Shown here piece after piece: positions 25,169 to 34,401 of a DNA stretch of 64,000 bases; the first letter of the stretch is position 1, and every line of letters starts with the position of its first letter. Below the pieces are notes generated by a model. The model worked only from the letters and a program-made list of their open reading frames with translations. It had not been told where the DNA came from and did no database searches. The DNA is from Algoriphagus aquaeductus. Its GTDB lineage: Bacteria > Bacteroidota > Bacteroidia > Cytophagales > Cyclobacteriaceae. Location: the NCBI RefSeq assembly GCF_003253485.1, contig NZ_QKTX01000001.1:124001-188000 (forward strand). The letters are read 5' to 3'. The position numbers and the translations under genes were made by a program.

Positions 25169-26095
25169 ATGGCAAATCAAAATGGATTACCGATGAAGGA
25201 TTTGGAGATTTTTGGAGTCATCAAGAACGGAAAATTTACCATTCCTGAAAGAGAAGTCAACGCCCTTAAAAATGGAGGGATAACCGATGTAGTGGAATTG
25301 ACCGACCTGAAAGGGAAGGATATTTTCATCGATAAATTACCGGCTAGACTTTCCATAGTCAGGGGAGAAGATGGGAATCCCGCCTTGCGGATTGATCCGG
25401 TTTACAGGGAACCTAATCAACATCCCAATTTGAATGACGCTGAGCGGAATCAACTGGTCCGGAAAGAATTGGCCAATATCAAGAAAAGCTATGTTGACAA
25501 AGAAGGGAACATTCAGACTGAGATCATCGAGTACGATCAGCGAACCAAACAATTTCTCTCCTACAATCCCCGAGACATCAAAGCCCCTCAATCAGTCAAT
25601 GGGCAAGAACTCGATCCACAGCAAAAGAAGAAATACAAGGAAGGGGAAACGGTGCTGTTGGCAGATGGGACAGCATTTCAACTTTCTCCATCTGCTCCAA
25701 AAGGCCTCAGATCAAATAAGTCAGGGTTAGTCCTTTCGGTTTTGCTGGATGGCGGTTTGTCCTACCTACTGATTACCGGTGTTCAGAAAGTGCTCGGAAA
25801 GGAAAGCCAGGAGGAAAAGGCGTATAGCGAAGGATACCTTCAAGCCATCAAGGAGGTTCAAAAACAAGTAGAGCGCCGAATCGCTAGAAACCCAAAAGAC
25901 AGAGATGCAATCCGTGATTTGAACAACATCAAGGAGGAATACTCCAAAATTTCGGCTGATTTCTCACTCCCAAAAGGTGTTAGGGATGAATTCGATATCA
26001 ATGCCATCAAAAGGCTAAACAGCATCGATACTGAAGAAGGAAAGAACCCAAGAAAACGCTTTGAACAAGACAATGGCTTTGACCGAGACCTTTGA
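25169..26095 (+). CDS. DUF4099/DUF3945-type ICE protein
   Basis: 308 residues resembling proteins found with transfer genes in Bacteroidota. Visible elements are PERELNALKNGGITDVVEL-type repeats in the first 60 residues and the segment EYDQRTKQFLSYNPRDIKAP. A later hydrophobic stretch (SGLVLSVLLDGGLSYLLITG) could be a membrane segment near residue 195, followed by charged helices. Family names are recalled from pattern only. The function is unknown. It overlaps the next gene by 23 bp, so it belongs to the operon. Confidence 0.5.
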   Translation: MANQNGLPMKDLEIFGVIKNGKFTIPEREVNALKNGGITDVVELTDLKGKDIFIDKLPARLSIVRGEDGNPALRIDPVYREPNQHPNLNDAERNQLVRKELANIKKSYVDKEGNIQTEIIEYDQRTKQFLSYNPRDIKAPQSVNGQELDPQQKKKYKEGETVLLADGTAFQLSPSAPKGLRSNKSGLVLSVLLDGGLSYLLITGVQKVLGKESQEEKAYSEGYLQAIKEVQKQVERRIARNPKDRDAIRDLNNIKEEYSKISADFSLPKGVRDEFDINAIKRLNSIDTEEGKNPRKRFEQDNGFDRDL

Positions 26096-26738
26096 TATTT
26101 TGAGCTACAAAGGAGTGGATAAGGCTATCCAAAGTCTGTTTTCCAAGTTTGCCCATCAGGATCAAACGGGCCAGATCATTTTTTACTTCTTTGGTAAGCA
26201 AGGCGAGAAAGTGGATTGTGAAATCCTGAGCCTTTACCGAAATAGGAAGGCTTCCAGAGGAATCTCTGCCCTTAATGTTTCAGAAGATTCTCGGTCAATT
26301 TTTGTCTCCGACTCCTATGCTTCCCTGATTTGTTTTGCTAATCAATTCAAAGCCAGAATCTCCTTTGATGAAGCAGGCTTTTTGATCATTGGGGCAGATT
26401 TTGATTACAATTTATTGCGCCAGGCTTTTGAGAAAATCTCAAAAAAAGCAAAGGTAAATACTGTCTTTGACTCATCGGTTTTGGGTCGTGTGATGGATTG
26501 TAAAATCCAGGATCTAATTCACGATCATGACTGTATCTATAACCTGACCAGCGATTTGGTTCACCTTGAAAATTCAAAAAAAGCCAAGAGTTCGATTGAA
26601 TCGATATTCACCTTTTCCCTGCGAACCTATTGCATCTCTCAAGGGGTGAAGCAAACAGTCCGAACCTTCAAGCCTAAGCAAAAAGGAGTTGAGTCCTTTT
26701 ATCAGCTCAATCAAATGAATTGGGAAAATTTCAATTAA
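26073..26738 (+). CDS. ICE accessory protein of unknown function
   Basis: 221 residues from the ATG at 26073; a TTG at 26061 would add four residues. It has no signal peptide or membrane segment. The sequence is mixed alpha/beta: IIFYFFGKQGEKVDCEILSL near 38-57 and RISFDEAGFLIIGADFDYNL near 97-116. I do not recognise a family. The overlap with the upstream gene and the 39-bp gap to the next support co-expression with the transfer genes. Confidence 0.55.
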   Translation: MALTETFDILSYKGVDKAIQSLFSKFAHQDQTGQIIFYFFGKQGEKVDCEILSLYRNRKASRGISALNVSEDSRSIFVSDSYASLICFANQFKARISFDEAGFLIIGADFDYNLLRQAFEKISKKAKVNTVFDSSVLGRVMDCKIQDLIHDHDCIYNLTSDLVHLENSKKAKSSIESIFTFSLRTYCISQGVKQTVRTFKPKQKGVESFYQLNQMNWENFN

Positions 26739-26777
26739 TACGGTTTTGCTATATTTAAACGCTGGCCACTCAATATT

Positions 26778-27527
26778 ATGGAGAATAATAATCTTGAATT
26801 CATGAAAAAGAGCCTGAAATTTCTCGGCTTTGGCACTTCGTTAAATGCCGCACTTGAAGCTAAAGTTTCTGAGCGACAGGAGTTCTTTAAAATCGGAGTT
26901 TCTGCCGATTTTAATGCCAGGCAAAAAGATGGAAGTCCGGGAAAGGACAAGGTTAATTATGAGCTGAATTTTTCGAGATCTTCGAAGCCTTTTAATTATT
27001 CTTTGGATAGCGTAAAAGTCACCCTCAACGAACAGATCCAAAGCACATTTTCTTATGGAAAGGGGAATGACGTGACGGCAAAGGAAGCCTATAATCTGCT
27101 CAGAGGGGCATCTATCCATAAAAAAGCTATTCTAAATAGGCAAATGGATAATAGGGTATTGGCTTCGGGCGAGGTCAGTCAGGTGAAGGAAGGCTCAGGA
27201 GAAAAGATTGATTCCATCTGGATCAAACTGGATTTTGAAAAGCTGAATGAGCAGGGGAATTTCTCCTACAAAAAGTTCTATCCTGATCATGGATTCCACC
27301 TGGAAACTGAACTGAGCAGATTCCCGATTAAGGAGCTTGAAAATTTTCAGGAAAAGGAACTGCTTATTTCCAGCTTAGGACGGGGTAATATCCAAAAAGC
27401 CACTTTGGAAAATGGTCAATCCGTATTTATCGAAGCAGATCCGGAATCGAAGAAAATTCAGTTTTATGACATGGATTTCAAGAAATTAGACGTTTTACCT
27501 ACTCAGACCCAGGAAATGGGTAGGTGA
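26778..27527 (+). CDS. ICE accessory protein, DUF3945-like
   Basis: 249 residues with a start SLKFLGFGTSLNAALEAKVS and repeated beta-strand motifs (YELNFSRSSKPFNYSLDSVK, LLISSLGRGNIQKATLENGQ). The middle KKAILNRQMDNRVLASGEVS and the end EADPESKKIQFYDMDFKKL resemble proteins found near relaxase genes in Bacteroidota elements. The function is unknown. Start ATG 26778; the upstream sequence includes GGTTTTGCTATATTT, also found upstream of the XRE gene on the minus strand near 6700. It ends the GC-balanced part of the transfer region. Confidence 0.5.
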   Translation: MENNNLEFMKKSLKFLGFGTSLNAALEAKVSERQEFFKIGVSADFNARQKDGSPGKDKVNYELNFSRSSKPFNYSLDSVKVTLNEQIQSTFSYGKGNDVTAKEAYNLLRGASIHKKAILNRQMDNRVLASGEVSQVKEGSGEKIDSIWIKLDFEKLNEQGNFSYKKFYPDHGFHLETELSRFPIKELENFQEKELLISSLGRGNIQKATLENGQSVFIEADPESKKIQFYDMDFKKLDVLPTQTQEMGR

Positions 27528-27583
27528 TGAAAGTAAAATCAACTTGTTTAAGTTTTAAAATTAGCCTCAAGTATTTATTGATA

Positions 27584-28507
27584 ATGAAGAAAATATTTCT
27601 CTTGATTACCTTTTTGATATTGATCGGATGGAATCTGTCATATGGGCAAACATCTGAATATCAATATTTCAGCTATTCGGAATATTTTAAGGATGATGTA
27701 ATCAAAGAGAAAAAAATTAAGAAAATTACAAGTACGTTTTTTTGGACGATCCCACCAGGACCCTTGTACCAGAATGATAAAAGCATTTCTTCTTTCAATG
27801 AATTAGGAGACCTACTTTGCTCTGAATCTTATTATTTTGATGAAAATGACCCCAAAATAATTATCCAACAGACTAAGGACTGCTTTGAATATGCGGATGG
27901 CTTCCAGTCTCGACAGTTAAGATTTCACAATAATAGAGATTCTGCAGAATGGATTAGGGACTTCAGTTATGAGCTTGATGATAACCAAAATGTTACAAAA
28001 ATTATCGTGAAAGATCGCAGTTATCCCCATAATTCATCCGTGACTGAAAAATTTTATAACTCCCAAAATAAAGTTATTACTGAAAAAACAGATTATGGTT
28101 ATTTGGCTGAATACAAATATGATTCAAAAGGGAATTTAATAGAGCGAATTTGGGGACAAGAAGATTGGCCCCGAAATAGTAACCTTTATACGTATGATAA
28201 TGCTGGTAAACTTATAAGATATGAGAGAACTCCTCAAGAAGAATATGAAACAGTTTTGGAATTGAATAAATATGATAAACAAGGAAGAATTAAAGTAAAG
28301 GAGTCTCTTTCAACTGAAAATGTCAAATCTCAAATTAATTATCGGTATGAAGGGAGAAATATTGTTAAGTTGGAATTTGTAAATCAAAAAGGAGAAACTT
28401 ATCAAGTAACTACAAAGAGTTTTTCTAATGGATTGATCCAATCAGAAGTTACAGAAATGAATGGGAAAGTTCATTCCAAAGTGATTTTTGAATATGAATT
28501 TCATTAA
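27584..28507 (+). CDS. Exported protein with YD-like repeats
   Basis: About 307 residues from the ATG at 27584, chosen because it begins with a clear signal peptide (MKKIFLLITFLILIGWNLSY then GQT). The mature part contains RHS/YD-type strands: AEYKYDSKGNLIERIW, LYTYDNAGKLIRYERT and LNKYDKQGRIKVKES. Such repeats form beta-shells in larger toxins, but three to five short ones more often mark a secreted protein of unknown role. The gene is AT-rich compared with the transfer operon, a sign of separate acquisition. Confidence 0.6.
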   Translation: MKKIFLLITFLILIGWNLSYGQTSEYQYFSYSEYFKDDVIKEKKIKKITSTFFWTIPPGPLYQNDKSISSFNELGDLLCSESYYFDENDPKIIIQQTKDCFEYADGFQSRQLRFHNNRDSAEWIRDFSYELDDNQNVTKIIVKDRSYPHNSSVTEKFYNSQNKVITEKTDYGYLAEYKYDSKGNLIERIWGQEDWPRNSNLYTYDNAGKLIRYERTPQEEYETVLELNKYDKQGRIKVKESLSTENVKSQINYRYEGRNIVKLEFVNQKGETYQVTTKSFSNGLIQSEVTEMNGKVHSKVIFEYEFH

Positions 28508-28561
28508 GCCAAGAAAAGGGCTAAAAAAGAATTTTCGAATTAAACTAAACCATTTTACGCC

Positions 28562-29053
28562 ATGAGAAATCTGAAATACCTGTTAGTAATCGCTGTAGCT
28601 GTTTTTTCTTTTAGCTGTTCCTCAGAGGATGAGACTCCAAAACTTGTTGAAAAATCAGTGACCATTGAAGTTGAAATGGATGGTAATTACGCTGACTATC
28701 TGGTGACCTTTTCGGTTCATAGTATGCTGAGCGGTACCTCTACCTTTGTCGCTCCCGTATTGGATCAGCCAACTGAACTCAACTGGAGCCAAGTGATCGA
28801 ACAAGGCAATACCTACACACTTTCTTTTGAGCCAGACGTTCCAACAATCTCAGCCACTTCTTCAGCCCCGATCCATAGCCTAGGCTTTGTTTTCAATGCC
28901 GTTCACTTGGGAGGAGAAACCGATCATTCTTTCCAGCCACTTTCAGCGACGGTCAATGTTTTGGCTGATGGCGTAGTCTATCGACAATTTGAATTTGAAG
29001 CTATGCCTCATGGAGAAGTTTCTGTGCCACTTGCTGAGGAGATTTCCTTTTAA
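28562..29053 (+). CDS. Small secreted lipoprotein
   Basis: 163 residues starting with a lipoprotein signal ending at a lipobox (LVIAVAVFSFSCSSEDETP), with cysteine at about residue 20. The mature part is beta-rich (SVTIEVEMDGNYADYLVTFS, GEVSVPLAEEISF) and lacks a recognised domain. It is exported to the outer membrane or inner membrane surface. A 54-bp gap separates it from the previous AT-rich gene. Confidence 0.65.
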   Translation: MRNLKYLLVIAVAVFSFSCSSEDETPKLVEKSVTIEVEMDGNYADYLVTFSVHSMLSGTSTFVAPVLDQPTELNWSQVIEQGNTYTLSFEPDVPTISATSSAPIHSLGFVFNAVHLGGETDHSFQPLSATVNVLADGVVYRQFEFEAMPHGEVSVPLAEEISF

Positions 29054-29262
29054 CAGCTAGGCAAAAGAAAAGTTGGTTGGTAAAATTGGGGGAGTTACAA
29101 GATTTCAATTATATTCAACTATTCATTTCATGATGATAGGGATAAGACGTGTATCAATCCTCCTTGAATCTGGGAATGGTTTTCTGAGTCTAAACCTTGA
29201 AAGTTGGATAGGTAGCTTTGAATTACAGGTCAATATAAAATTTAAAAAAATAGTTAAGTAAA

Positions 29263-29670
29263 ATGATTAAGAAATTATTAATTATTCTATTGGTAATGCC
29301 TCTTTTTACCCTTAATAGTTATAGTCAAACAGCAAAGGATTATGTGAACCGAGGGAACACTAAAAGTATGAGTAAAGACTACACTGGAGCAATATCAGAA
29401 TATAATAAAGCAATAGAAATTGATCCAAACTATTCTGATGCATATCATTTACGGGGGACTTGTAAATCTGATCTTGGTGATCATAGAGGAGCGATTATTG
29501 ATTTAACTAAGGCAATAAACCTGAATCCGAAAGAACCAATGAGGTATACAAACCGAGGCTTGTCCAAACTTGCTTTAGGTCAAAAAGAAGAAGCGTGTTT
29601 AGACTTTTCTAAATCAGGTGAACTGGGATATAGTTACGCCTACACTCTGATAAAAATTTATTGTAATTAA
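29263..29670 (+). CDS. Exported TPR protein
   Basis: 135 residues with a signal peptide (LLIILLVMPLFTLNSYSQTA) and about three tetratricopeptide repeats: AKDYVNRGNTKSMSKDYTGA, IEIDPNYSDAYHLRGTCKSD and NPKEPMRYTNRGLSKLALGQ. TPRs serve as protein interaction scaffolds. The role here is unknown. It is AT-rich cargo in the same block as its neighbours. Confidence 0.75.
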   Translation: MIKKLLIILLVMPLFTLNSYSQTAKDYVNRGNTKSMSKDYTGAISEYNKAIEIDPNYSDAYHLRGTCKSDLGDHRGAIIDLTKAINLNPKEPMRYTNRGLSKLALGQKEEACLDFSKSGELGYSYAYTLIKIYCN

Positions 29671-29818
29671 AAAATATACCAAACAATTATAATGAAGCTT
29701 GGTGGTAAAATAAAGTAGATTTTCTTGTGCAAATTAAGGATTTATAATATTCTTGGTAAGGTTAGTTAATTGAAAATATCTGATTTCCTGAAAAATCAAA
29801 TTTTAACTTTAATATATA

Positions 29819-30157
29819 ATGAAAATAGAAGACTGGAAAAAGCTACTTTCCATTTTAGATAGTCAATATTCAATTTTTCTACTGGAATACCCAACAATGA
29901 AAAATGGTAGAAATAAAAAAATAAGAGAAAATTCGGAAAGGAAGGTATATAATAGTATTCAGCTTTCTTGCAATTGGATTACAGACTATCCAGAAGCCTA
30001 TCAACTTTTAACAGGTAAGGATAATACTGATTTTGGTAGACATATAATTTGGGATGAATTTTCTAGACCAAATTATTTTGGGAGTGACATGTCTGAATTC
30101 TTGGAAAAGATAAAGGATAAAATAAAATCTTTGGAAGAGAAGAGTGATATTGAATAG
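29819..30157 (+). CDS. Hypothetical AT-rich cargo protein
   Basis: 112 residues, charged and helical (SILDSQYSIFLLEYPTMKNG, NTDFGRHIIWDEFSRPNYFG), with no signal peptide. I do not recognise the family. The preceding 148 bp is AT-rich and empty. It lies among other AT-rich genes, so it may be a small toxin- or immunity-like gene; nothing in the sequence shows this. Confidence 0.45.
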   Translation: MKIEDWKKLLSILDSQYSIFLLEYPTMKNGRNKKIRENSERKVYNSIQLSCNWITDYPEAYQLLTGKDNTDFGRHIIWDEFSRPNYFGSDMSEFLEKIKDKIKSLEEKSDIE

Positions 30158-30304
30158 TAATATCTTTTATTGTGGTTATAAAAAGTCCAGATGAACATAT
30201 AAAATGAAATTGTAAACCTAGAGTAGGATACTCACTTCAATAATAGAAATAATTCCTTGTTTTGGATAATCACCTGTTTTTAATTTCGAACTTAACACAC
30301 CCCT

Positions 30305-30631
30305 ATGAGTATCAAAAAAGTAGTAGAAAATGCCTTGAATCTATTGGATAAGGCTGATGATGGAATTGTTCTGATGAACATGTACAATGAAGTAGTGCAC
30401 CCAGCGGATGCAGCGTTCAAAGGTCAAGTGGTCTATCCCTACAATGCCAAATCATTTATAGAGGAGTCGTTTCGGCAGAATGGAATTGATTTAACCGATA
30501 AGGACCTGAGATTTATGTTGATGAAGCTTTTGCTGTCTTTCGAGCAAATGGAAGCCAATAAGGTTAGAAAAAGAAAGGTGAACGAGTTATTAAGGGAAAA
30601 TGCGATTAGTGAATTTGGTAAACTAATGTAG
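30305..30631 (+). CDS. Hypothetical element-associated protein
   Basis: 108 residues (ADDGIVLMNMYNEVVHPADA; FMLMKLLLSFEQMEANKVRK), probably cytoplasmic and helical. I do not recognise the family. It is the last plus-strand gene before the 25-bp repeat and the catabolic block, so it probably belongs to the element. Confidence 0.5.
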   Translation: MSIKKVVENALNLLDKADDGIVLMNMYNEVVHPADAAFKGQVVYPYNAKSFIEESFRQNGIDLTDKDLRFMLMKLLLSFEQMEANKVRKRKVNELLRENAISEFGKLM

Positions 30632-30913
30632 GTTCTGGTCTCGAATAGAGCAGAAGGTTTTTATCATAGGCTGGTCTTGAATATTTCCGGGCAATTGACT
30701 TCCAAATCGTAGTTTTCCGGGCCATTCCAACCTAGTAAACTATGCCCTAGTCTGGTTTTATCCAATTGTATGCACAAAGGTCGGACGGCCTGTCAGATTT
30801 AGAAAAATGTGGTTCAAATGCCAAATAACCTTTAAAAGATTTTAGTCCTCAAACCCACAGTAAAGTTTGGTTTCTTGGGGGAAGGATTAAGGCTCAAACT
30901 TTATTTATTCAAT
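30632..30913. other. Intergenic stretch holding repeat copy 1
   Basis: This 282-bp gap contains a short direct repeat TTTCCGGGC (near 30687 and 30717) and the first copy of the 25-bp repeat. No gene is seen. Confidence 0.4.
30761..30785 (+). repeat. Direct repeat copy 1 bordering the catabolic block
   Basis: 25 bp identical to 43216-43240, starting TCCAATTG and ending GGTCGGA. Similarity continues with a few mismatches on both sides (GGTTTT before; TGTCAGATTT against AGTCAGTTTT after), giving about 55 bp of related sequence. It precedes the minus-strand catabolic block and has the same orientation as copy 2. Confidence 0.6.
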
Positions 30914-31705
30914 TTATTCAGATCGTTTTTTCATCTTTTTGACGATCAAATCCACAGCCATTTTGGGATTGAAGCGATAGAGCATATCCAGTAGGGTAGC
31001 GTCTTTGCCTACCAAGACCCGAAATTTATTCCGCTCGATCCCATCGATCATGAGGGCTGCTGCCTTCTCAGCAGAAAGGATTTTTGATCCGGCTTCGGAG
31101 TTGGTCGAGGCAGTCTTGAGGTCGGAATTTTTCATGATGTTGGTGTTGACAGCACCCGGATGGATGACGGTGACACCGACGTTGGTCCCTTTCAATTCCG
31201 AGTATAGCCCTTCAGTCAGGATTTTGACCGCGGCTTTGGAAGCACTATAAACCGTCTGACCGGGAAAAGGGATAAATCCTCCCATACTTGAAACATTGGC
31301 AATATGAGCTTCTGGTCTTTTTAGGAGTTCTGGCAAAAAGGCTTTCGTCATATAGAGCGTTCCATAAAAATTAACATTCATCACTTTCTCAATCACAGCA
31401 TAATCCAGACCCTTCACATCCAAAAAAGGCTGGATAATTCCTGCATTGTTTATCAATCCATCTACTTCTCCCAATTGAGAAAGAACTTGAGATGGCAAAT
31501 AATGAACTGAATTTCTATCTGTTATATCCACTTCATGAAAAGAAACCCTTTCAATCCCTGCTTGAACAGCAGTTTCCTGAATTCCTTTACGGTTGATATC
31601 TACCAAAGCAACCTGAGCACCTTTTCGAACCAATTGAATAGACAACTCCCTTCCCATTCCACTACCTGCTCCGGTAACGACAAAAACTTTATCCTTTACT
31701 TTCAT
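30914..31705 (-). CDS. Short-chain dehydrogenase/reductase
   Basis: A 263-residue classical SDR. It has the nucleotide-binding motif VTGAGSGMGREL (TGxxxGxG) near the N-terminus, the stabilising NNAG, a catalytic Ser in ANVSSMGG, and the active-site motif YSASKAAVK. Asp in ALVDIN after the second strand suggests a preference for NAD(H). The substrate is unknown; it fits sugar or polyol oxidation next to the secreted catabolic genes. It is the last gene of the minus-strand block; upstream neighbours are 25 bp away. Confidence 0.85.
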   Translation of the reverse strand: MKVKDKVFVVTGAGSGMGRELSIQLVRKGAQVALVDINRKGIQETAVQAGIERVSFHEVDITDRNSVHYLPSQVLSQLGEVDGLINNAGIIQPFLDVKGLDYAVIEKVMNVNFYGTLYMTKAFLPELLKRPEAHIANVSSMGGFIPFPGQTVYSASKAAVKILTEGLYSELKGTNVGVTVIHPGAVNTNIMKNSDLKTASTNSEAGSKILSAEKAAALMIDGIERNKFRVLVGKDATLLDMLYRFNPKMAVDLIVKKMKKRSE

Positions 31706-31730
31706 TCCCTTTTAAAACAAGTTGGTAGTA

Positions 31731-33848
31731 TCAATCTTTAACCGAGACCTTCACCCTGTCAATATTTTGAATTCTAGCAAAGGGGGTAGACGAATCTCCT
31801 TCTCTTTGAGTGGCAATTTTTAGAGAAGCAAAATAAACTCCTGAATTATCAAAGACATAATCCAGATCAAATTCTACTTGTGAGCCGTTGTTAGAAATTA
31901 CTGCGTTTCCCAAGTCAATCAGGTTTTTGAATTCTCCTGATCCGTCAAAATCCCAAGCGGCATACACCAATTTTCCAGTATTTTTTGGAATTTCCACCTT
32001 CGCATGGAAACTTAAGGATTCGCCTTTTTTAATGGTAGTATGATCAGTTCCATTCACAGTGGCATGAACGGTAGCCTGAATCCCTGCCCGCTCATTTGCA
32101 TGTTCAGGCACTTTTACCTGTCCTCCATCTACTATTTTATATGAAGTACTTGATGCTGGCTCTGTTCCTTTTTCTACCCATTGACTAAGATCTCTTAATG
32201 CTTGCTGAAGAACACCCAAATAACTCACTACACGGGTATTGTCATCCAATTGCCCGGAAGCATCCCCATGAATCGCGTGATCCGTGTACCATAAACGGAA
32301 ATGATCATTGGCTTTTTCTCCCAAATGCTCAAAAACCCGATCTCGATACCAAGCTTGTTGCCAAGGATAGGCTTCTCTATCCCAAAGCGAACCTAACAGG
32401 ATCATTTTTCCTTCAAACTTCCCTGTTGGCAAAGAACCTGCAGCTCCCATAGTAAAAAACGGACCGATCAAATAGGGTCGTTGGGGATAAATCGGATTTC
32501 CCTCAGCATCCCGGAACTGATCCCAGGCCGTGTATTCTGGTCCCGGCACTTGATGCCTGTGGTAGGTCTGAACGGCGAGAAAGTTTGAATTATCCACCTG
32601 AACTTGATCACCTGCTTTAATTTTGAAAAGGGTTTCAGGGGAATTTGTAGGCCCAAGGACGACTTTGTTTCCAATCACATCTGTGATTTGAAGCACAACT
32701 CCTTCAGCTTCGCCACTTTGAACTATCAAGTCACCTCCCAAAAAGCCTACATTCGGCATGGAGTCTTCCAATTCAAAAGCCACAGGCATTCCTCCTTCTT
32801 CTCCTCCCATACTTTTCCAAGCCAAATCGGCACTTCCCCTATCCGCTTCAGAAATAGGTTCTTTGATTCCCGTCGCAATTGCATCATCCAAGTTAATGGA
32901 GGCCTTTACCTTAGTCTTTTCCTGAATTCTTGCTTTCAAAAGGGATTCAGGTGGATTTGCTCCCAAATATCCAGGTGTATTCCAAAAATCATTTTCAAAA
33001 TATCCTTTGTCAGCCATCACAACTCCCTGATACAAAACCAAAAAACCATGGATTCCCATTTCCTTATATCCATACCAAGACTGAGGAGGAAAGCCCATTC
33101 GGGTTGCTTCTAATAGAGCTGCTTTTTCCTCCTCATTCAATCCTAAATAGGGATCCCCACTTCCCCCAGGCTCTAATGATGCCACTATTTGAGGGAACTT
33201 GTCTTTCAAAATTCGCATGGCATGCATTCGGATAGTGAAAGAATTTGGAATTGCCATGGGAGAACCCATTACAAAAGGAACTACTCCATCCCAAACATTT
33301 TTTGTGTTTTCAATACCTCCAACGGTTCGATAAGCTCCACCACTGCCTCCAAATGCATATCCAAAAGGCCTATCCCCGCCATAAAATTCCTGAGCCACTT
33401 TTCTGGAAAACTGAGCTGATGCGGCATTCGCTCTATATGCGCCGATAGAGGCATCATTGGCTTGGGGATTTGCAAAATCCGTTTTTCCGCCACCGTTTGT
33501 TTCTACAAAATAGGCTCCACTAGAAATTGAAAAACCGATCACATCCTCCTCTCCTTGAGCTCCTTGAGCCAAGTTTTCATTATCTGGGAATGGGGTAATG
33601 TATTGGAAAAACCTTCCCTCGTATTGCTCCTTTGGAGGAAAGTAAAAAGAGAATCGAGTCTCAGTCCCTTCAAATCCGCCATGCACGTAACGATGGCGAA
33701 CTGGCTCATTTCTCCATTCATCAATATCGATGTATGGATGAAGAAACATGGAATCAATTGGAGTATCGAGAATTGGATTTTGGGCAAAACTTGTTTCAAG
33801 GGTAAGAAACAAGGAAAGAGAAATTAGAATCCTGAATAAAGTCTTCAT
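31731..33848 (-). CDS. Secreted tannase/feruloyl-esterase-like hydrolase with C-terminal beta domain
   Basis: 705 residues with a signal peptide (LISLSLFLTLETSFAQNP). A serine-hydrolase elbow GGSGGAYR lies at about residue 168. The late segment RLWYTDHAIHGDASGQLDD holds a possible catalytic His/Asp. The final part (about 600-700; ATVNGTDHTTIKKGE, YAAWDFDGSGEFKN) resembles a PKD or carbohydrate-binding module. The protein looks like the tannase or feruloyl-esterase group, which releases phenolic acids from sugar esters, but the family call is approximate. A gene for a related role, the alpha/beta hydrolase, lies upstream in the same cluster. Confidence 0.55.
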   Translation of the reverse strand: MKTLFRILISLSLFLTLETSFAQNPILDTPIDSMFLHPYIDIDEWRNEPVRHRYVHGGFEGTETRFSFYFPPKEQYEGRFFQYITPFPDNENLAQGAQGEEDVIGFSISSGAYFVETNGGGKTDFANPQANDASIGAYRANAASAQFSRKVAQEFYGGDRPFGYAFGGSGGAYRTVGGIENTKNVWDGVVPFVMGSPMAIPNSFTIRMHAMRILKDKFPQIVASLEPGGSGDPYLGLNEEEKAALLEATRMGFPPQSWYGYKEMGIHGFLVLYQGVVMADKGYFENDFWNTPGYLGANPPESLLKARIQEKTKVKASINLDDAIATGIKEPISEADRGSADLAWKSMGGEEGGMPVAFELEDSMPNVGFLGGDLIVQSGEAEGVVLQITDVIGNKVVLGPTNSPETLFKIKAGDQVQVDNSNFLAVQTYHRHQVPGPEYTAWDQFRDAEGNPIYPQRPYLIGPFFTMGAAGSLPTGKFEGKMILLGSLWDREAYPWQQAWYRDRVFEHLGEKANDHFRLWYTDHAIHGDASGQLDDNTRVVSYLGVLQQALRDLSQWVEKGTEPASSTSYKIVDGGQVKVPEHANERAGIQATVHATVNGTDHTTIKKGESLSFHAKVEIPKNTGKLVYAAWDFDGSGEFKNLIDLGNAVISNNGSQVEFDLDYVFDNSGVYFASLKIATQREGDSSTPFARIQNIDRVKVSVKD

Positions 33849-33923
33849 AGATAAATGCTTTAGGTTTTGACAAGACCTCCTTTGTGGTCCTCATTTTTTA
33901 AAGGGATTTACACCCTTTCAAAT

Positions 33924-34304
33924 TCAGGGCTTAGATAGGCGTTTGGCCTTTGCGGTAAACATCCCCATCAAGGTACCTTCCAGATTGTTTTCATCCTTTT
34001 TTCGAAGATCAATGTTGACATCTGTACCCTCTGCAAAAAAGAGAATCGAAATGCTGTCTGGGTTTTCGATCACTTGCTCAATCTGAATTTTTGGTGCAGT
34101 GGCATTGGTGGCATCAGACAAGACTCCGGTCAATTTCCCATTTACTCTAGTGAGTGTGGTTTTCAACTTTGCATCCCCATTTGGGGTTTCGAAAACTGAA
34201 ATTTCCCAAGGACCTGCAAAGAAGTCTTTGGATGCGGTCTGAGAGAATCCCTGGAAAGTCAAGCCCAAGAATAGGAGAATGAATAATACGCTTACTTTTT
34301 TCAT
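33924..34304 (-). CDS. Small exported protein
   Basis: 126 residues with a signal peptide (VLFILLFLGLTFQGFSQTA). The mature part is a beta-rich domain (FAGPWEISVFETPNGDAKLK; KKDENNLEGTLMGMFTAKAK) similar in layout to small domains appended to PQQ dehydrogenases. It matches the C-terminal 75 residues of the next gene upstream in layout. The role is unknown. Confidence 0.5.
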   Translation of the reverse strand: MKKVSVLFILLFLGLTFQGFSQTASKDFFAGPWEISVFETPNGDAKLKTTLTRVNGKLTGVLSDATNATAPKIQIEQVIENPDSISILFFAEGTDVNIDLRKKDENNLEGTLMGMFTAKAKRLSKP

Positions 34305-34401
34305 GATTACTTGTTTTTAGGTTTTATAATTGATTGAAATACTGTGATTTGATTTTTCGAAAAGGGAGTTGGATCCCTAGAAATTACCTAGATCCGTTTG
34401 A

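Noticed and set aside
29073..29261. 62-codon plus-strand frame
   Set aside because: It is a chance frame between two AT-rich genes without any visible start signal or domain.
30862..30902. Inverted repeat AAAGTTTG/CAAACTTT near the SDR stop as a terminator
   Set aside because: The loop is 25 nt and no T-run follows in the minus-strand direction.
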